Part shown: positions 8,617 through 17,287 of the stretch, piece by piece
How the letters are laid out: each line of letters starts with the position of its first letter
Position numbering within the stretch: position 1 is the first letter of the stretch
NCBI GenBank assembly: GCA_037200685.1
Contig: JBBCIG010000016.1
Coordinates: forward strand, 620,001 to 684,000
DNA: 64,000 bases
Origin: JAJKIP01 sp037200685
GTDB lineage: Bacteria; Bacteroidota; Bacteroidia; Chitinophagales; Chitinophagaceae
Direction: 5' to 3'
Notes under the pieces: model-generated
Told to the model about the DNA's origin: nothing
Database searches by the model: none
What the model saw: only the letters and a program-made list of their open reading frames with translations
Made by a program: the position numbers and the translations under genes

Positions 8617-10182
8617 ATGGACCCCAATATATTATACGGCATCATCGGAGCGGCCGCCTTACTCGTTGGAATTTTAGTGGGTAAATTCATTTTCGCCGCT
8701 AACACGAAAAAGAAATTAGACGAGGCCGAGTTGCAAGCACAATCTACCCTGAGAGAAGCTGAACTAAGGGGTGAAACTATCCGCAAGGAAAAAGAACTGG
8801 AAGCGAAGGAAAAAATGGTTCAGCTAAAATCCGCACATGACAGAGAAGTAAACGACCGCAACCGCAAAATTGGTGAAAGCGAAAACCGTATTCGCCAAAA
8901 AGAGCAGGCCGTTAGTCAAAAAGAAGGCAGTATTGATAAACAAATGAGAGAGAACGAGGCGATCAAAGAAAACCTCAACCGACAGATAGACCTCGTGAAT
9001 GTGAAAAGGAGCGAACTGGAGAAACACCAGGAAGAACATATCCGTCGCCTGGAAAAAATCGCCGGTCTTTCCGCAGACGAAGCCAAATCCCAATTGGTGG
9101 AAAGCCTGAAAAATGAAGCGCAAACACAGGCAGTTGCTATTCAACAGGAGATCATTGATGACGCCAAACAAAAGGCGAACAAAGAAGCCCGCAAGATCAT
9201 TATTCAAACGATACAAAGGACCGCCGCCGAGCAGGCGATTGAAAACTCTATTACGGTTTTCAACCTGGAAAGTGACGAAATAAAAGGCCAGATTATCGGT
9301 CGTGAAGGCCGAAACATCCGGGCCATAGAAGCTGCTACTGGCGTGGATTTGATCGTGGATGATACACCCGAAGCAATCCTGCTTTCCAGCTTCGATCCGC
9401 TGCGCCGTGAGATCGCCCGCCTTAGTTTACAACGCCTCGTGGCTGATGGACGTATTCACCCGGCCCGTATCGAAGAAATCGTTGAGAAAACCCGCAAGCA
9501 AATAGAAGAGCAGGTGATGGAAATCGGTGAAAGAACGGTTATTGAATTAGGCATTCATGGCCTGCATAAAGAACTGGTAAGAATGGTGGGACGTATGCGT
9601 TTCCGTTCTTCTTATGGTCAAAATTTATTGATGCACAGCCGCGAAACGGCCAACCTCTGCGCTACTATGGCAGCGGAATTAGGGCTGAACCCCAAGCTTG
9701 CAAAACGTGCCGGTCTCTTACATGATATTGGTAAAGTGCCGGATGAAGAAAGTGAATTGAGCCACGCATTATTAGGCGCCAAGCTCGCTGAAAAATATGG
9801 TGAGAACCCTGCTGTAATAAATGCCATCGGCGCCCACCACGATGAAATGGAAATGCAATATGTCATCTCCCCGATCGTGCAGGCCTGCGATGCGATCAGC
9901 GGTGCGAGGCCCGGTGCGAGAAGAGAAATCATGCAGCAATACCTGCAACGTATTAAAGATTTGGAAAACCTGGCGATGGCCTACCCCGGCGTGGAAAAAG
10001 CCTATGCGATACAGGCCGGTCGTGAGTTGCGGGTGATCGTGGAAGCGGATAAAGTGACCGACCAGGATTCAGAAAAATTATCTTTCGAAATCGCACAGAA
10101 AATACAAACAGAAATGACGTTCCCGGGCCAGATTAAAGTGACGGTGATCAGGGAGAAGAGAGCGGTGAATGTAGCGAGGTAA
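8617..10182 (+). CDS. rny: Ribonuclease Y
   Basis: Membrane-bound endoribonuclease that starts mRNA decay. The 521 residues show the full family order: an N-terminal membrane helix (LYGIIGAAALLVGILVGKF), a long charged coiled coil at about 30-180, a KH RNA-binding domain at about 205-275 (IIGREGRNIRAIEAATG), and an HD phosphohydrolase domain with LLHDIGK near residue 367 and AIGAHHDE shortly after. Own promoter box at 8520. Directly after the stop codon comes an array of 7-base repeats and then two inverted copies of the 75-bp repeat, so its 3' untranslated region is unusually structured. Confidence 0.97.
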   Translation: MDPNILYGIIGAAALLVGILVGKFIFAANTKKKLDEAELQAQSTLREAELRGETIRKEKELEAKEKMVQLKSAHDREVNDRNRKIGESENRIRQKEQAVSQKEGSIDKQMRENEAIKENLNRQIDLVNVKRSELEKHQEEHIRRLEKIAGLSADEAKSQLVESLKNEAQTQAVAIQQEIIDDAKQKANKEARKIIIQTIQRTAAEQAIENSITVFNLESDEIKGQIIGREGRNIRAIEAATGVDLIVDDTPEAILLSSFDPLRREIARLSLQRLVADGRIHPARIEEIVEKTRKQIEEQVMEIGERTVIELGIHGLHKELVRMVGRMRFRSSYGQNLLMHSRETANLCATMAAELGLNPKLAKRAGLLHDIGKVPDEESELSHALLGAKLAEKYGENPAVINAIGAHHDEMEMQYVISPIVQACDAISGARPGARREIMQQYLQRIKDLENLAMAYPGVEKAYAIQAGRELRVIVEADKVTDQDSEKLSFEIAQKIQTEMTFPGQIKVTVIREKRAVNVAR

Positions 10183-10183
10183 T

Positions 10184-10225
10184 CAATAGGCAATGAGCAA
10201 TAGGCAACCGGCAAATGGGCAATTG
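10184..10225 (+). repeat. Array of six 7-base units, CAATAGG type
   Basis: Units in order: CAATAGG, CAATGAG, CAATAGG, CAACCGG, CAAATGG, GCAATTG. It begins one base after the rny stop. The reverse complement of the same unit family occurs at 17288-17322. Confidence 0.8.
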
Positions 10226-10257
10226 ACAGTGTGGATTCGAAGAATAAATATTTTTTA

Positions 10258-10328
10258 ACCAGCTTCGGTTCCCTGATCATCTTCGTTGCGACGCTCCGTT
10301 CATCTTCCTGTTCATTGATCAGCAATTT
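10258..10328 (-). repeat. Dispersed 75-bp repeat, copy C1 (inverted partner of C2)
   Basis: On the reverse strand: AAATTGCTGATCAATGAACA, then GGAAGATGAACGGAGCGTCG, then CAACGAAGATGATCAGG. The core is of the GGAGCGTCGC subtype. It faces copy C2 across a spacer of about 29 bases, so a transcript through both could fold into a long imperfect hairpin. Confidence 0.75.
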
Positions 10329-10357
10329 TGATGTTTCCTGAATCAGCGGACATTTCC

Positions 10358-10434
10358 CGAATTGCTGAATAGAATTACCGAACGTACAAGAGTGCGACGC
10401 AACGGAAGATGATAGTAGCACTGCAGCCGGGCTA
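10358..10434 (+). repeat. Dispersed 75-bp repeat, copy C2
   Basis: Has the left end GAATTGCTGAATAGAATTAC, core AGAGTGCGACGCAACGGAAG and right end CTGCAGCCGGGCTA. It is nearly identical to copy D at 17182 over its left 45 bases (shared ACCGAACGTACAAGAGTG). Confidence 0.88.
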
Positions 10435-10500
10435 CTAAAAACCATCTGAATATCTTAATTGTCAGCTATATAAGGCGATATTCGGCAGACCGGCCAAAGG

Positions 10501-10538
10501 TTTAAAACTTTAAACCCCTAAACCTTTAAACTTTAAAC
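10501..10538 (+). repeat. Array of 7- to 8-base units, TTTAAAC type
   Basis: Units in order: TTTAAAAC, TTTAAAC, CCCTAAAC, CTTTAAAC, TTTAAAC. The array stops about ten bases before the rplS promoter box, so it covers the place where a -33 element would lie. Confidence 0.7.
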
Positions 10539-10547
10539 TGTTTCTCT

Positions 10548-10555
10548 TACCTTTG
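10548..10555 (+). promoter_or_regulatory. Promoter -7 box TACCTTTG for rplS
   Basis: A perfect TAnnTTTG box 21 bases before the ATG at 10577. It shows that an in-frame alternative start at 10553, inside the box, cannot be the real one. Confidence 0.75.
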
Positions 10556-10576
10556 CCGTCCTTTAAAATCAGAGTC

Positions 10577-10960
10577 ATGAACGCTATAGATTTTGTACAC
10601 GAGCAGATGAGTTCGAAGAAAACCTTCCCCGCTTTTAAGCCGGGTGATAATATCACGGTGAATTATAAGATCATCGAAGGAAATAAAGAGAGGATCCAGT
10701 CTTTTAAAGGCGACGTGATCAAACGCCAAGGCACGGGCTTTACGGCCAGCTTTACTGTTCGTAAGATTTCTGACGGTATCGGCGTGGAAAGGGTGTTTCC
10801 TTATGCTTCCCCGAACATTGACTCAGTCGTATTGAATAAAACCGGTAATGTGCGCAGGGCCAAACTGTTTTACCAGCGTAAACGCAGTGGTAAAAGTGCA
10901 AGGATCAGGGAAAAGAGAATGTCTATTACTGCTACTACAAAGACTACAGAAACAGCATAA
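10577..10960 (+). CDS. rplS: 50S ribosomal protein L19
   Basis: Large-subunit ribosomal protein at the interface with the 30S subunit. The 127 residues run from MNAIDFVHEQMSSKKTFPAF through the L19 core (FKPGDNITVNYKIIEG, RIQSFKGDVI, GIGVERVFPYASPNID) to RRAKLFYQRKRSGKSARIREK. A short Thr/Ala-rich tail follows. The ATG at 10577 is chosen because a perfect promoter box lies at 10548-10555. A strong terminator follows at 10984. Confidence 0.96.
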   Translation: MNAIDFVHEQMSSKKTFPAFKPGDNITVNYKIIEGNKERIQSFKGDVIKRQGTGFTASFTVRKISDGIGVERVFPYASPNIDSVVLNKTGNVRRAKLFYQRKRSGKSARIREKRMSITATTKTTETA

Positions 10961-10983
10961 TAAAGAAATTGATTTTTTACAAG

Positions 10984-11009
10984 AACCTGCCAATCGGCGG
11001 GTTTTTTTA
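10984..11009 (+). terminator. Rho-independent terminator after rplS
   Basis: AACCTGCC pairs with GGCGGGTT around a four-base loop and runs into seven T. It begins 23 bases after the rplS stop. Confidence 0.85.
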
Positions 11010-11063
11010 TCGCCTTATATTGCCGGTTAGACTGTTAACCATTAATTTACAAATTGTAAGTGC

Positions 11064-11071
11064 TATATTTG
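11064..11071 (+). promoter_or_regulatory. Promoter -7 box TATATTTG for tatA
   Basis: A perfect TAnnTTTG box, 20 bases before the tatA ATG and 54 bases past the rplS terminator. Confidence 0.7.
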
Positions 11072-11091
11072 TTGTCTAATTTTCTATTATT

Positions 11092-11292
11092 ATGATACAG
11101 GCAAATTTATTAGGTGTGTTGGGAACGAATGAGATTATCATCATACTGGTAATCGTATTGTTGTTGTTTGGTGGCCGCAAGATCCCCGAGCTGATGAGAG
11201 GACTTGGAAAGGGTGTTCGTGAGTTTAACGATGCGAAAAGCAATGTGAAAAAAGAAATTGAAGAAAGCGCAACGGAAATAAAGAACCCTTAA
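11092..11292 (+). CDS. tatA: Sec-independent protein translocase TatA/TatE
   Basis: Pore-forming subunit of the twin-arginine pathway, which exports folded proteins across the inner membrane. In 66 residues it has the family layout: a short outside segment, one membrane helix (EIIIILVIVLLLF), the FGGRKIPEL hinge, an amphipathic helix (MRGLGKGVREFNDAKS) and a charged tail. It has its own promoter box and is not next to tatC. The gatA gene begins 51 bases downstream on the same strand. Confidence 0.93.
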   Translation: MIQANLLGVLGTNEIIIILVIVLLLFGGRKIPELMRGLGKGVREFNDAKSNVKKEIEESATEIKNP

Positions 11293-11343
11293 GAATAATT
11301 TCGAGTTCCCCATCTTTTTTGATCCAAAAAAGAATATTTTCTT

Positions 11344-12786
11344 TTGTTTGATTTTTCTTCCATTGAGCAATATCATGCCCGTCTGCAGGAAGGAACAGTT
11401 ACCTGTTTGCAGGCAGTTGAGCATTATCTGCAACAGATAAAAAGCACCCAACGCTTAAATGCCTTCGTAGAAGTATTTGAAGAAGAAGCATTGCAGCAAG
11501 CGAAGCAACTTGATGCGGCACGAACAAAGAATGGTATAACAGGTAAACTCCACGGCGTTATTATTGGTATAAAAGATGTGATCTGTTATAAAGATCATAC
11601 CCTCACCGCCGCCTCCAACATTTTAAAAAAATTTACTTCGGTTTATTCCGCGACAGCAGTTGAAAGATTGCTGAACGAAGGAGCAATCATCATTGGCCGC
11701 CTTAACTGCGATGAATTCGCTATGGGTTCTACCAATGAAAATTCCGCTTACGGCAAAGTGCTGAACGCATTGGATGAAACAAGAATACCGGGCGGATCAT
11801 CAGGTGGTTCGGCTGTGGCTGTGCAAGCGGATTTATGTATGGTATCATTAGGCAGCGATACTGGTGGCTCCGTACGTCAACCGGCTGACCTCTGTGGTAT
11901 CGTGGGACTCAAACCAACGTATGGCAGAATATCCCGCTATGGATTGATCGCATACGGCTCTTCGTTTGACCAGATCGGTGTGTTTGGAAAAAATATTCCT
12001 GATATAGCGACGATGCTGGAAGTAATGGCCGGTGCGGATGAATATGATAGCACGGTTTCTCATACAGCCGTTGAAGAATATGCAAAGCAATTGGGTGAGA
12101 ATAATAAGAAATACCGTATCGCTTATTTTGATGAGGCGCTGAACCATCCCAGCCTTGACCCCGAGATTGCTTCATCTATAAAAGAGACATTGGCGCAGTT
12201 AAAAAAAGACGGTCATGATGTGAACCCGGTAAAATTTGACCTGCTTGACTATATCGTTCCCGCTTATTATGTGCTCAGCACTGCCGAGGCTTCTTCTAAC
12301 CTTTCCCGGTATGATGGGATAAAGTTTGGCTACAGAACTACTACCAAAAATATTGACCTGGCTGAACTTTATGAAGAGACCAGGTCGCAGGGGTTTGGCA
12401 AAGAAGTGAAACGGCGCATCATGCTCGGGACTTTTGTGCTGAGTTCCGGTTATTACGATGCCTATTTCACCCAGGCCCAGAAAGTGAGAAAACTGCTTTA
12501 TAAAAAGACCCAGGATATTTTTAACGAATCTGATTTCATAATGCTTCCTACCTCTCCATCCGTTGCCTTCAAAATCGGAGAGAAAATGGAAGATCCTATA
12601 TCTATGTATATAGCTGATATATACACTGTTATGGCAAATTTGGTGGGAATCCCCGCTATTTCGGTCCCTCTCTATAAACATTCCAAAAATGGCATGCCTT
12701 TTGGCCTGCAGGTGATGGCAAATCGTTTTGAAGAGTTATCTTTGCTGCGCATTTCGAACCAGCTGATGCACCAGCAGAAAAGGTAA
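11344..12786 (+). CDS. gatA: Asp-tRNA(Asn)/Glu-tRNA(Gln) amidotransferase subunit A
   Basis: Glutaminase subunit of GatCAB, which turns misacylated Glu-tRNA(Gln) or Asp-tRNA(Asn) into the correct aminoacyl-tRNA. The amidase signature is complete: catalytic Lys in GIKDVI near residue 75, the cis-Ser in GGSSGGSAVAV near 150 and the nucleophile Ser in GSDTGGSVRQPA near 172. Length of 480 is normal. No ATG fits the N-terminus; the TTG at 11344 (reading MFDFSSIEQYHARLQEG) is the best start, since the next in-frame ATG would remove the catalytic Lys. Start therefore probable, not certain. Confidence 0.95.
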   Translation: MFDFSSIEQYHARLQEGTVTCLQAVEHYLQQIKSTQRLNAFVEVFEEEALQQAKQLDAARTKNGITGKLHGVIIGIKDVICYKDHTLTAASNILKKFTSVYSATAVERLLNEGAIIIGRLNCDEFAMGSTNENSAYGKVLNALDETRIPGGSSGGSAVAVQADLCMVSLGSDTGGSVRQPADLCGIVGLKPTYGRISRYGLIAYGSSFDQIGVFGKNIPDIATMLEVMAGADEYDSTVSHTAVEEYAKQLGENNKKYRIAYFDEALNHPSLDPEIASSIKETLAQLKKDGHDVNPVKFDLLDYIVPAYYVLSTAEASSNLSRYDGIKFGYRTTTKNIDLAELYEETRSQGFGKEVKRRIMLGTFVLSSGYYDAYFTQAQKVRKLLYKKTQDIFNESDFIMLPTSPSVAFKIGEKMEDPISMYIADIYTVMANLVGIPAISVPLYKHSKNGMPFGLQVMANRFEELSLLRISNQLMHQQKR

Positions 12787-12865
12787 TCATCGCTTCCGTC
12801 ACAGTTACCCTATATCATTGATTTCCTGGCTGAGCAGGACATTTTTTAATGTTTAAAGTACAGGA

Positions 12866-13924
12866 ATGTTTAAACAGGTTATCATACTTTGTATTTCATT
12901 AGGGCTCTTGTCCACGACTACTTTCGCCGCCCCGGGTGGAAGCAGGATTGAGCGGGCACCCCTCCACGATACTATTTACAAGAAAAAAGATTCTCTTTTA
13001 CAATCAACGATAAAATTAAGTGACCCGAAAGAAGGTTTTAAAGACCTTTTTGCAGCAACTGCTTCCGATGACCAGGATTTATCCATTAACGAACTGAACC
13101 CAATGGCCATTAGTTTCGTTGAAGATTATATTGAGAAATATGGCAAAAAGATGGAAGAAATGAAAACTTCCGCAAGGCCTTACTTTGATGTGATAGATGC
13201 CGTACTGACGCAACACGGGTTACCAAAAGAATTAAAATACCTCGCTGTTATTGAATCTTACCTGCAAACAAATGCAAAATCTTATGCCGGTGCGGTAGGT
13301 GCCTGGCAGTTCATGCCGGTAACGGCGAGAAATATGGGATTGAAAGTGGGCCGTCATATAGATGAAAGAAGGGATCTTTTTAAAAGCACACATGCCGCTT
13401 CAAAATATTTGGCAGGTCTTTTTGAGTTATACGAGGATTGGTTGTTGGTGATTGCCGCTTATAACTGCGGCGCAGGCAATGTAAACGCCGCGATTAAAAA
13501 AAGCGGTAGCAGGGATTTCTGGGTATTGCAAAATTATTTGCCGGCGCAATCAAGAAATCATGTAAAAAAATTCATCGCTACGCATTATATCATGGAAGGT
13601 GCTGGCGGCATTACGACGCTTTCTAAAAAAGAAACAGATGAGTTATTATTTCCTACTGATAGTTTATCAGTTGCTGAAAGCAGTGCCGCATTAACACAAG
13701 CCATCAGCGGCAGGTATAACAGTGGTATTATTGTAAAATATCTTTCTATGGATTTACCGGCTTTTAATAAGCTGAATCCGAAGTTTGATAATATTATTGC
13801 AGACAATGGCAAATACGATTTAAGGCTCCCTGCTGATAAGATGGATATTTTCATTGCAAAGAAAACGGAGATATTAAAAGAATCTATCCAACTTTTGCTA
13901 AGTTCGGCAAGTGCTTCCCGGTAA
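12866..13924 (+). CDS. Secreted lytic transglycosylase (SLT domain, MltD-like)
   Basis: Cleaves the glycan strands of peptidoglycan to form anhydromuropeptides. A signal peptide (MFKQVIILCISLGLLSTTTF, cut near AAP) is followed by a spacer and an SLT domain at about 105-235: the catalytic Glu in AVIESYLQ, then GAVGAWQFMPVTARNMGL, and IAAYNCGAGNVNAAIKKSG. Unlike MltD of other bacteria there is no LysM repeat at the C-terminus; the last 100 residues are of unknown fold. It converges on pabB with only seven bases between the stops. Confidence 0.9.
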   Translation: MFKQVIILCISLGLLSTTTFAAPGGSRIERAPLHDTIYKKKDSLLQSTIKLSDPKEGFKDLFAATASDDQDLSINELNPMAISFVEDYIEKYGKKMEEMKTSARPYFDVIDAVLTQHGLPKELKYLAVIESYLQTNAKSYAGAVGAWQFMPVTARNMGLKVGRHIDERRDLFKSTHAASKYLAGLFELYEDWLLVIAAYNCGAGNVNAAIKKSGSRDFWVLQNYLPAQSRNHVKKFIATHYIMEGAGGITTLSKKETDELLFPTDSLSVAESSAALTQAISGRYNSGIIVKYLSMDLPAFNKLNPKFDNIIADNGKYDLRLPADKMDIFIAKKTEILKESIQLLLSSASASR

Positions 13925-13931
13925 AATTGAG

Positions 13932-15260
13932 CTAGCCTTCATTTTCTGCAATATGCTGTCCTAATACTTTTTGTATAGCTTCCGCCTTTAATAAACACTC
14001 CTCCCATTCTTTTTCCGCATCACTGTAAAAAGTAATGCCCGAACCTGCCTGGAAAGAAAGATATTTAGAGAAAGCATTGTACATAATGCTTCTTATCACC
14101 ACATTAAAATCAAAATCACCGCCGGGAGAAATATAACCTATGGCGCCGGAAAAAATCCCACGCCTTGTTTGTTCATATTTTTCGATCAACTCCATTACCC
14201 GCCGCTTAGGGGCGCCGGTCATGGACCCCATCGGGAAAGTGGCTTTCAAAATTTCAGTAAAAGAAATATCTTTTTGTAACTCTCCGCTTATCGTAGAAAT
14301 CATTTGATGTACCTGCGGAAAAGAATAAATGCCATACAGTTCATCCACCTTCACCGTTCCCTCTTCACAAATTTTTGCAAGATCATTGCGCACCACATCC
14401 ACTACCATCACATTTTCAGACCGGTCTTTATCACTTAAAAAAAGTTGCTCCTTATTTTTTTTGTCTTCTTCTTTATCGCCCTGCACCCTTTTGGATGTGC
14501 CTTTGATGGGTTGCGATAAAACTTTACTTCCCTCCTTTTTTAAAAAACGTTCCGGGCTGGCGCAAATCAACCACCTGTCCCCTACCCGGTAAAAAGCCGA
14601 AAAAGGATTGGGTGAAATCTCACTTAACTTTTTATAAATCATCAATGGATCAATAAAAGCATTTTCCGCAAAAAATTCCTGGCAGAAATTGATCTCGTAA
14701 CAATCGCCCAATAATATACGGTCCTTCAGTTTGTTGATGATGGAAATGTATTGTTCCTTTTGCAGCTTGTTCTTAATCTTTACCGGCCTGGTTTCATAAC
14801 CGGGATCAGATTTAAGCGTGTTGATGATTTCATCATATATTTTTTCCGGGTGATTACCTTCAATGATCATTTCCTTTTCACCCAGCCGTATAATAATTTC
14901 CGGTTCAAAAAAGAAAAGATCAGGAAAACCAATATGATCAGGATGATTGGAAGAAAGTCTTTCCAGTTCGTTTTTCAGATCGTAACCGATATGCCCGAAA
15001 AGCCATTTGTCTTTGGAAGAATCAATAAACTCCTGGAATTGGTTGAGCACATTTCCCGATGAAAGAGAAAGCTTTCTCTTTATACCCGCCGCCAGCAAAC
15101 ATTCCTGTGTATGGGGATCAATCTGGTATTGGTGATTATCTAAAAAACAAAAAGTGTCGAACCTTTGTAACCAGTTCAACACTTTTTCCTTTACCTGCCG
15201 GAAATTATTTACAGGGAACTTTAAATTGTCCTGGGCAAATTTTGCAGGGGTGCTATGCAT
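13932..15260 (-). CDS. pabB: Aminodeoxychorismate synthase component I (chorismate-binding)
   Basis: Makes 4-amino-4-deoxychorismate for folate from chorismate and ammonia. Residues about 170-435 form the chorismate-binding domain: YEINFCQEFFAEN, SPERFL, PIKGTSKR (the PIKGT form with Lys is typical of PabB rather than TrpE), DRSENVMVVDVVRNDLAKIC, PMGSMTGAPKRRVMELIE and GIFSGAIGYISPGG. The N-terminal part is shorter than in TrpE, giving 442 residues. It lies ten bases after the acidic-protein gene and may be co-transcribed with it. Anthranilate synthase is the alternative call and is less likely. Confidence 0.88.
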   Translation of the reverse strand: MHSTPAKFAQDNLKFPVNNFRQVKEKVLNWLQRFDTFCFLDNHQYQIDPHTQECLLAAGIKRKLSLSSGNVLNQFQEFIDSSKDKWLFGHIGYDLKNELERLSSNHPDHIGFPDLFFFEPEIIIRLGEKEMIIEGNHPEKIYDEIINTLKSDPGYETRPVKIKNKLQKEQYISIINKLKDRILLGDCYEINFCQEFFAENAFIDPLMIYKKLSEISPNPFSAFYRVGDRWLICASPERFLKKEGSKVLSQPIKGTSKRVQGDKEEDKKNKEQLFLSDKDRSENVMVVDVVRNDLAKICEEGTVKVDELYGIYSFPQVHQMISTISGELQKDISFTEILKATFPMGSMTGAPKRRVMELIEKYEQTRRGIFSGAIGYISPGGDFDFNVVIRSIMYNAFSKYLSFQAGSGITFYSDAEKEWEECLLKAEAIQKVLGQHIAENEG

Positions 15261-15270
15261 TTAACAAAGA

Positions 15271-15720
15271 TCAGTAATCTTCTTCTTCCTCTTCAAAGCT
15301 ATCACTATCACCAAACATATCTTTGAATTCGTCATCTACTTTAAAGTCATCGTCATCCGCTGCTGGTTTTTTTCCTACAGGTCCGGCAACAGGGCCTTTC
15401 TTTCCTTTTGATTTGGGAATATCAAATTCGTCGAAGTCCGGGTCCCAGTCTTCGTCTTCTTCCACTTTTTCCCAATCATCAACTGCATCTTCTCCGGCGT
15501 CATCATCGTCGTCTTCGTCGGATTTCTTTTTAGAAGACGGCGCTGCCTTTGCACCTTTCTTTGCAACAGGTACTTCATCCACTTCATCTAATTCATCATC
15601 ATCGTCATCGTCATCATCCTCTTCTATCTTTTTAGGTTTAGAAGATTCTTTCTTTTCTGATGAATCGGGGGCCGGGTTGGTTTTACCGGTGACTTTCTTT
15701 TCCTTATCGGATTTTGCCAT
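15271..15720 (-). CDS. Acidic, lysine-rich low-complexity protein, unknown
   Basis: A 149-residue protein without signal peptide or membrane segment. It starts MAKSDKEKKVTGKTNPAP and alternates Lys/Ala/Pro stretches with runs of Asp and Glu (eight Asp near residue 35, EEEEEDY at the end). A more ordered island, DEDWDPDFDEFDIPKSKGKK, lies near residues 90-110. Such make-up fits a disordered protein that may bind nucleic acid or act as a chaperone-like polyanion; this is inference. It sits between purA and pabB on the same strand, with 85 bases to purA. Confidence 0.75.
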   Translation of the reverse strand: MAKSDKEKKVTGKTNPAPDSSEKKESSKPKKIEEDDDDDDDDELDEVDEVPVAKKGAKAAPSSKKKSDEDDDDDAGEDAVDDWEKVEEDEDWDPDFDEFDIPKSKGKKGPVAGPVGKKPAADDDDFKVDDEFKDMFGDSDSFEEEEEDY

Positions 15721-15805
15721 ATACTTAATAGGGTTGTTGTTGTAAAATTTCGGCGAAGTTTTTAATTGACCAAATTTTTAAAACCTTTTTTTTGGCAATC
15801 CTGTA

Positions 15806-17071
15806 TTATTTCACTTTTATTATCTGTTCCCTGCCGGGGCCATTGGAAATATACTCAATCGGCACACCCAGGTATTGGTTAATAAATTCCACGTAATCCT
15901 TCATGGCCTGAGGCAACTCTCCTATCGTTTTTGCTGCATCGCTGGCCGTGTTCCATCCCGCAAACGTCTTGTATACCGTTTCTATTGCCTGTCTTTCAAG
16001 CCGGAAAGGTATTTCATCCGTCGCTTTTCCATCTATTTTATAACCCGTACACACTTCCAGTTCTTTAAATTCATCAAGCACATCAGCTTTTGTCATGACA
16101 ATCTGGGTAACCCCATTTATCATACAGGCAAACCTAAGGGCGACCAGGTCAATCCAGCCGCAACGGCGGGGCCTGCCGGTGGTAGCGCCAAACTCATTTC
16201 CCAGTTTTCTTAATTTCTCACCGGTTTCATTTTCTAACTCAGTAGGAAAAGGGCCGCCACCTACACGGGTGCAATAAGCCTTTGTTATACCAATCACATC
16301 CCTGATGCGTTGCGGGGCCACACCCAATCCATTACACACACCCGCCGAAATAGTATTGGAAGACGTAACGTAAGGAAATGTTCCAAAATCAATATCCAGC
16401 ATACTTCCCTGCGCCCCTTCCGCCAAAACCTTTTTTCCTTCACTCAATTGTTTATTAATGAAATATTCTCCATTAACAATGTTCAATTCTTTTAAAAACT
16501 CCAGCGCTTCAAAAAACTCTTCTTCCCATGCAGAAATGTCTTCATTAAACGAAAAATTATCCAGTAATTTCTGGTGCTTCAACCTCAGCTTGATATACGA
16601 GGTTGTAAAACTTTTATCCAGCAAATCTCCCACTCTTAATCCATTCCTCCCGGTTTTATCCATATAAGCCGGGCCAATCCCCTTCAGCGTCGAACCAATC
16701 TTTTGATTGCCTTTAGACAGTTCCGCGGCCTTATCCAATGCCCTGTGCGTAGGCAATATCAAATGGGCACGTTCCGCGATAAAAAGATTCTTTTTCAAAT
16801 CAACCCCGAAAGAAGCGACCGTATCGCATTCCCTCTTTAGCGTAACAGGATCTAAAACTACTCCATTACCTATGAAGTTCAATTTGTTTGTATGGAAAAC
16901 ACCCGAAGGTATCTGGTGCAGCACGATCTTTTTATCCTGCACATATAATGTATGGCCTGCATTCGGCCCTCCCTGGAACCTGGCTACTACATCATAATCT
17001 TTCGCAAAATAGTCAACGATCTTTCCTTTTCCTTCATCGCCCCATTGCAGGCCGAGTATTACATCTATCAT
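15806..17071 (-). CDS. purA: Adenylosuccinate synthetase
   Basis: Joins IMP and aspartate using GTP in the first step from IMP to AMP. The 421 residues carry all family marks: GLQWGDEGKGKIVDYFAKDY with the P-loop at the N-terminus, GGPNAGHTLY, GIGPAYMDKTGRNGLRVGDL, LAEGAQGSMLDIDFGTFPYV, TRVGGGPFPTE, ATTGRPRRCGWID and a C-terminal TKADVLD. The ATG is followed directly by IDVILGLQWG. The upstream 359-base gap holds repeat copy D and a heptamer array rather than a gene. Confidence 0.97.
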   Translation of the reverse strand: MIDVILGLQWGDEGKGKIVDYFAKDYDVVARFQGGPNAGHTLYVQDKKIVLHQIPSGVFHTNKLNFIGNGVVLDPVTLKRECDTVASFGVDLKKNLFIAERAHLILPTHRALDKAAELSKGNQKIGSTLKGIGPAYMDKTGRNGLRVGDLLDKSFTTSYIKLRLKHQKLLDNFSFNEDISAWEEEFFEALEFLKELNIVNGEYFINKQLSEGKKVLAEGAQGSMLDIDFGTFPYVTSSNTISAGVCNGLGVAPQRIRDVIGITKAYCTRVGGGPFPTELENETGEKLRKLGNEFGATTGRPRRCGWIDLVALRFACMINGVTQIVMTKADVLDEFKELEVCTGYKIDGKATDEIPFRLERQAIETVYKTFAGWNTASDAAKTIGELPQAMKDYVEFINQYLGVPIEYISNGPGREQIIKVK

Positions 17072-17181
17072 GTTTGGTTGGTTGTATAATCCTGTTGCTG
17101 TTTAAAATCGCCAGGTATAAGTTGTATAAAATATTTAAAAGCTATTCTTAAAATAATTTTTATCCGTAGGATGCTGTGCAT

Positions 17182-17257
17182 TAGCCCAACTGCATTACTA
17201 CTATCATCGTCTGTTGCGTCGCACTCTTGTACGTTCGGTAATTCTATTCAGCATATG
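17182..17257 (-). repeat. Dispersed 75-bp repeat, copy D
   Basis: On the reverse strand: ATGCTGAATAGAATTACCGA, then ACGTACAAGAGTGCGACGCA, then ACAGACGATGATAGTAGTAA and TGCAGTTGGGCTA. Its left half is the closest match to copy C2; its right half (AGTAGTAATGCAG) is closest to copy E. Confidence 0.88.
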
Positions 17258-17287
17258 AGAACGATCCATTCAATCACAAACTCTCTT

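Larger units (their letters stand above)
10183..10576. other. Repeat-packed gap between rny and rplS
   Basis: Almost all of the 394 bases are repetitive: heptamers at 10184-10225, an inverted pair of 75-bp repeats at 10258-10328 and 10358-10434, and a TTTAAAC-type array at 10501-10538 just before the rplS promoter box. No gene is supported here. Confidence 0.75.

Noticed and set aside
15323..15745. Forward open frame of 140 codons rich in Ser
   Set aside because: It is the antisense of the Asp/Glu codon runs of the acidic protein; the Ser runs are a by-product.
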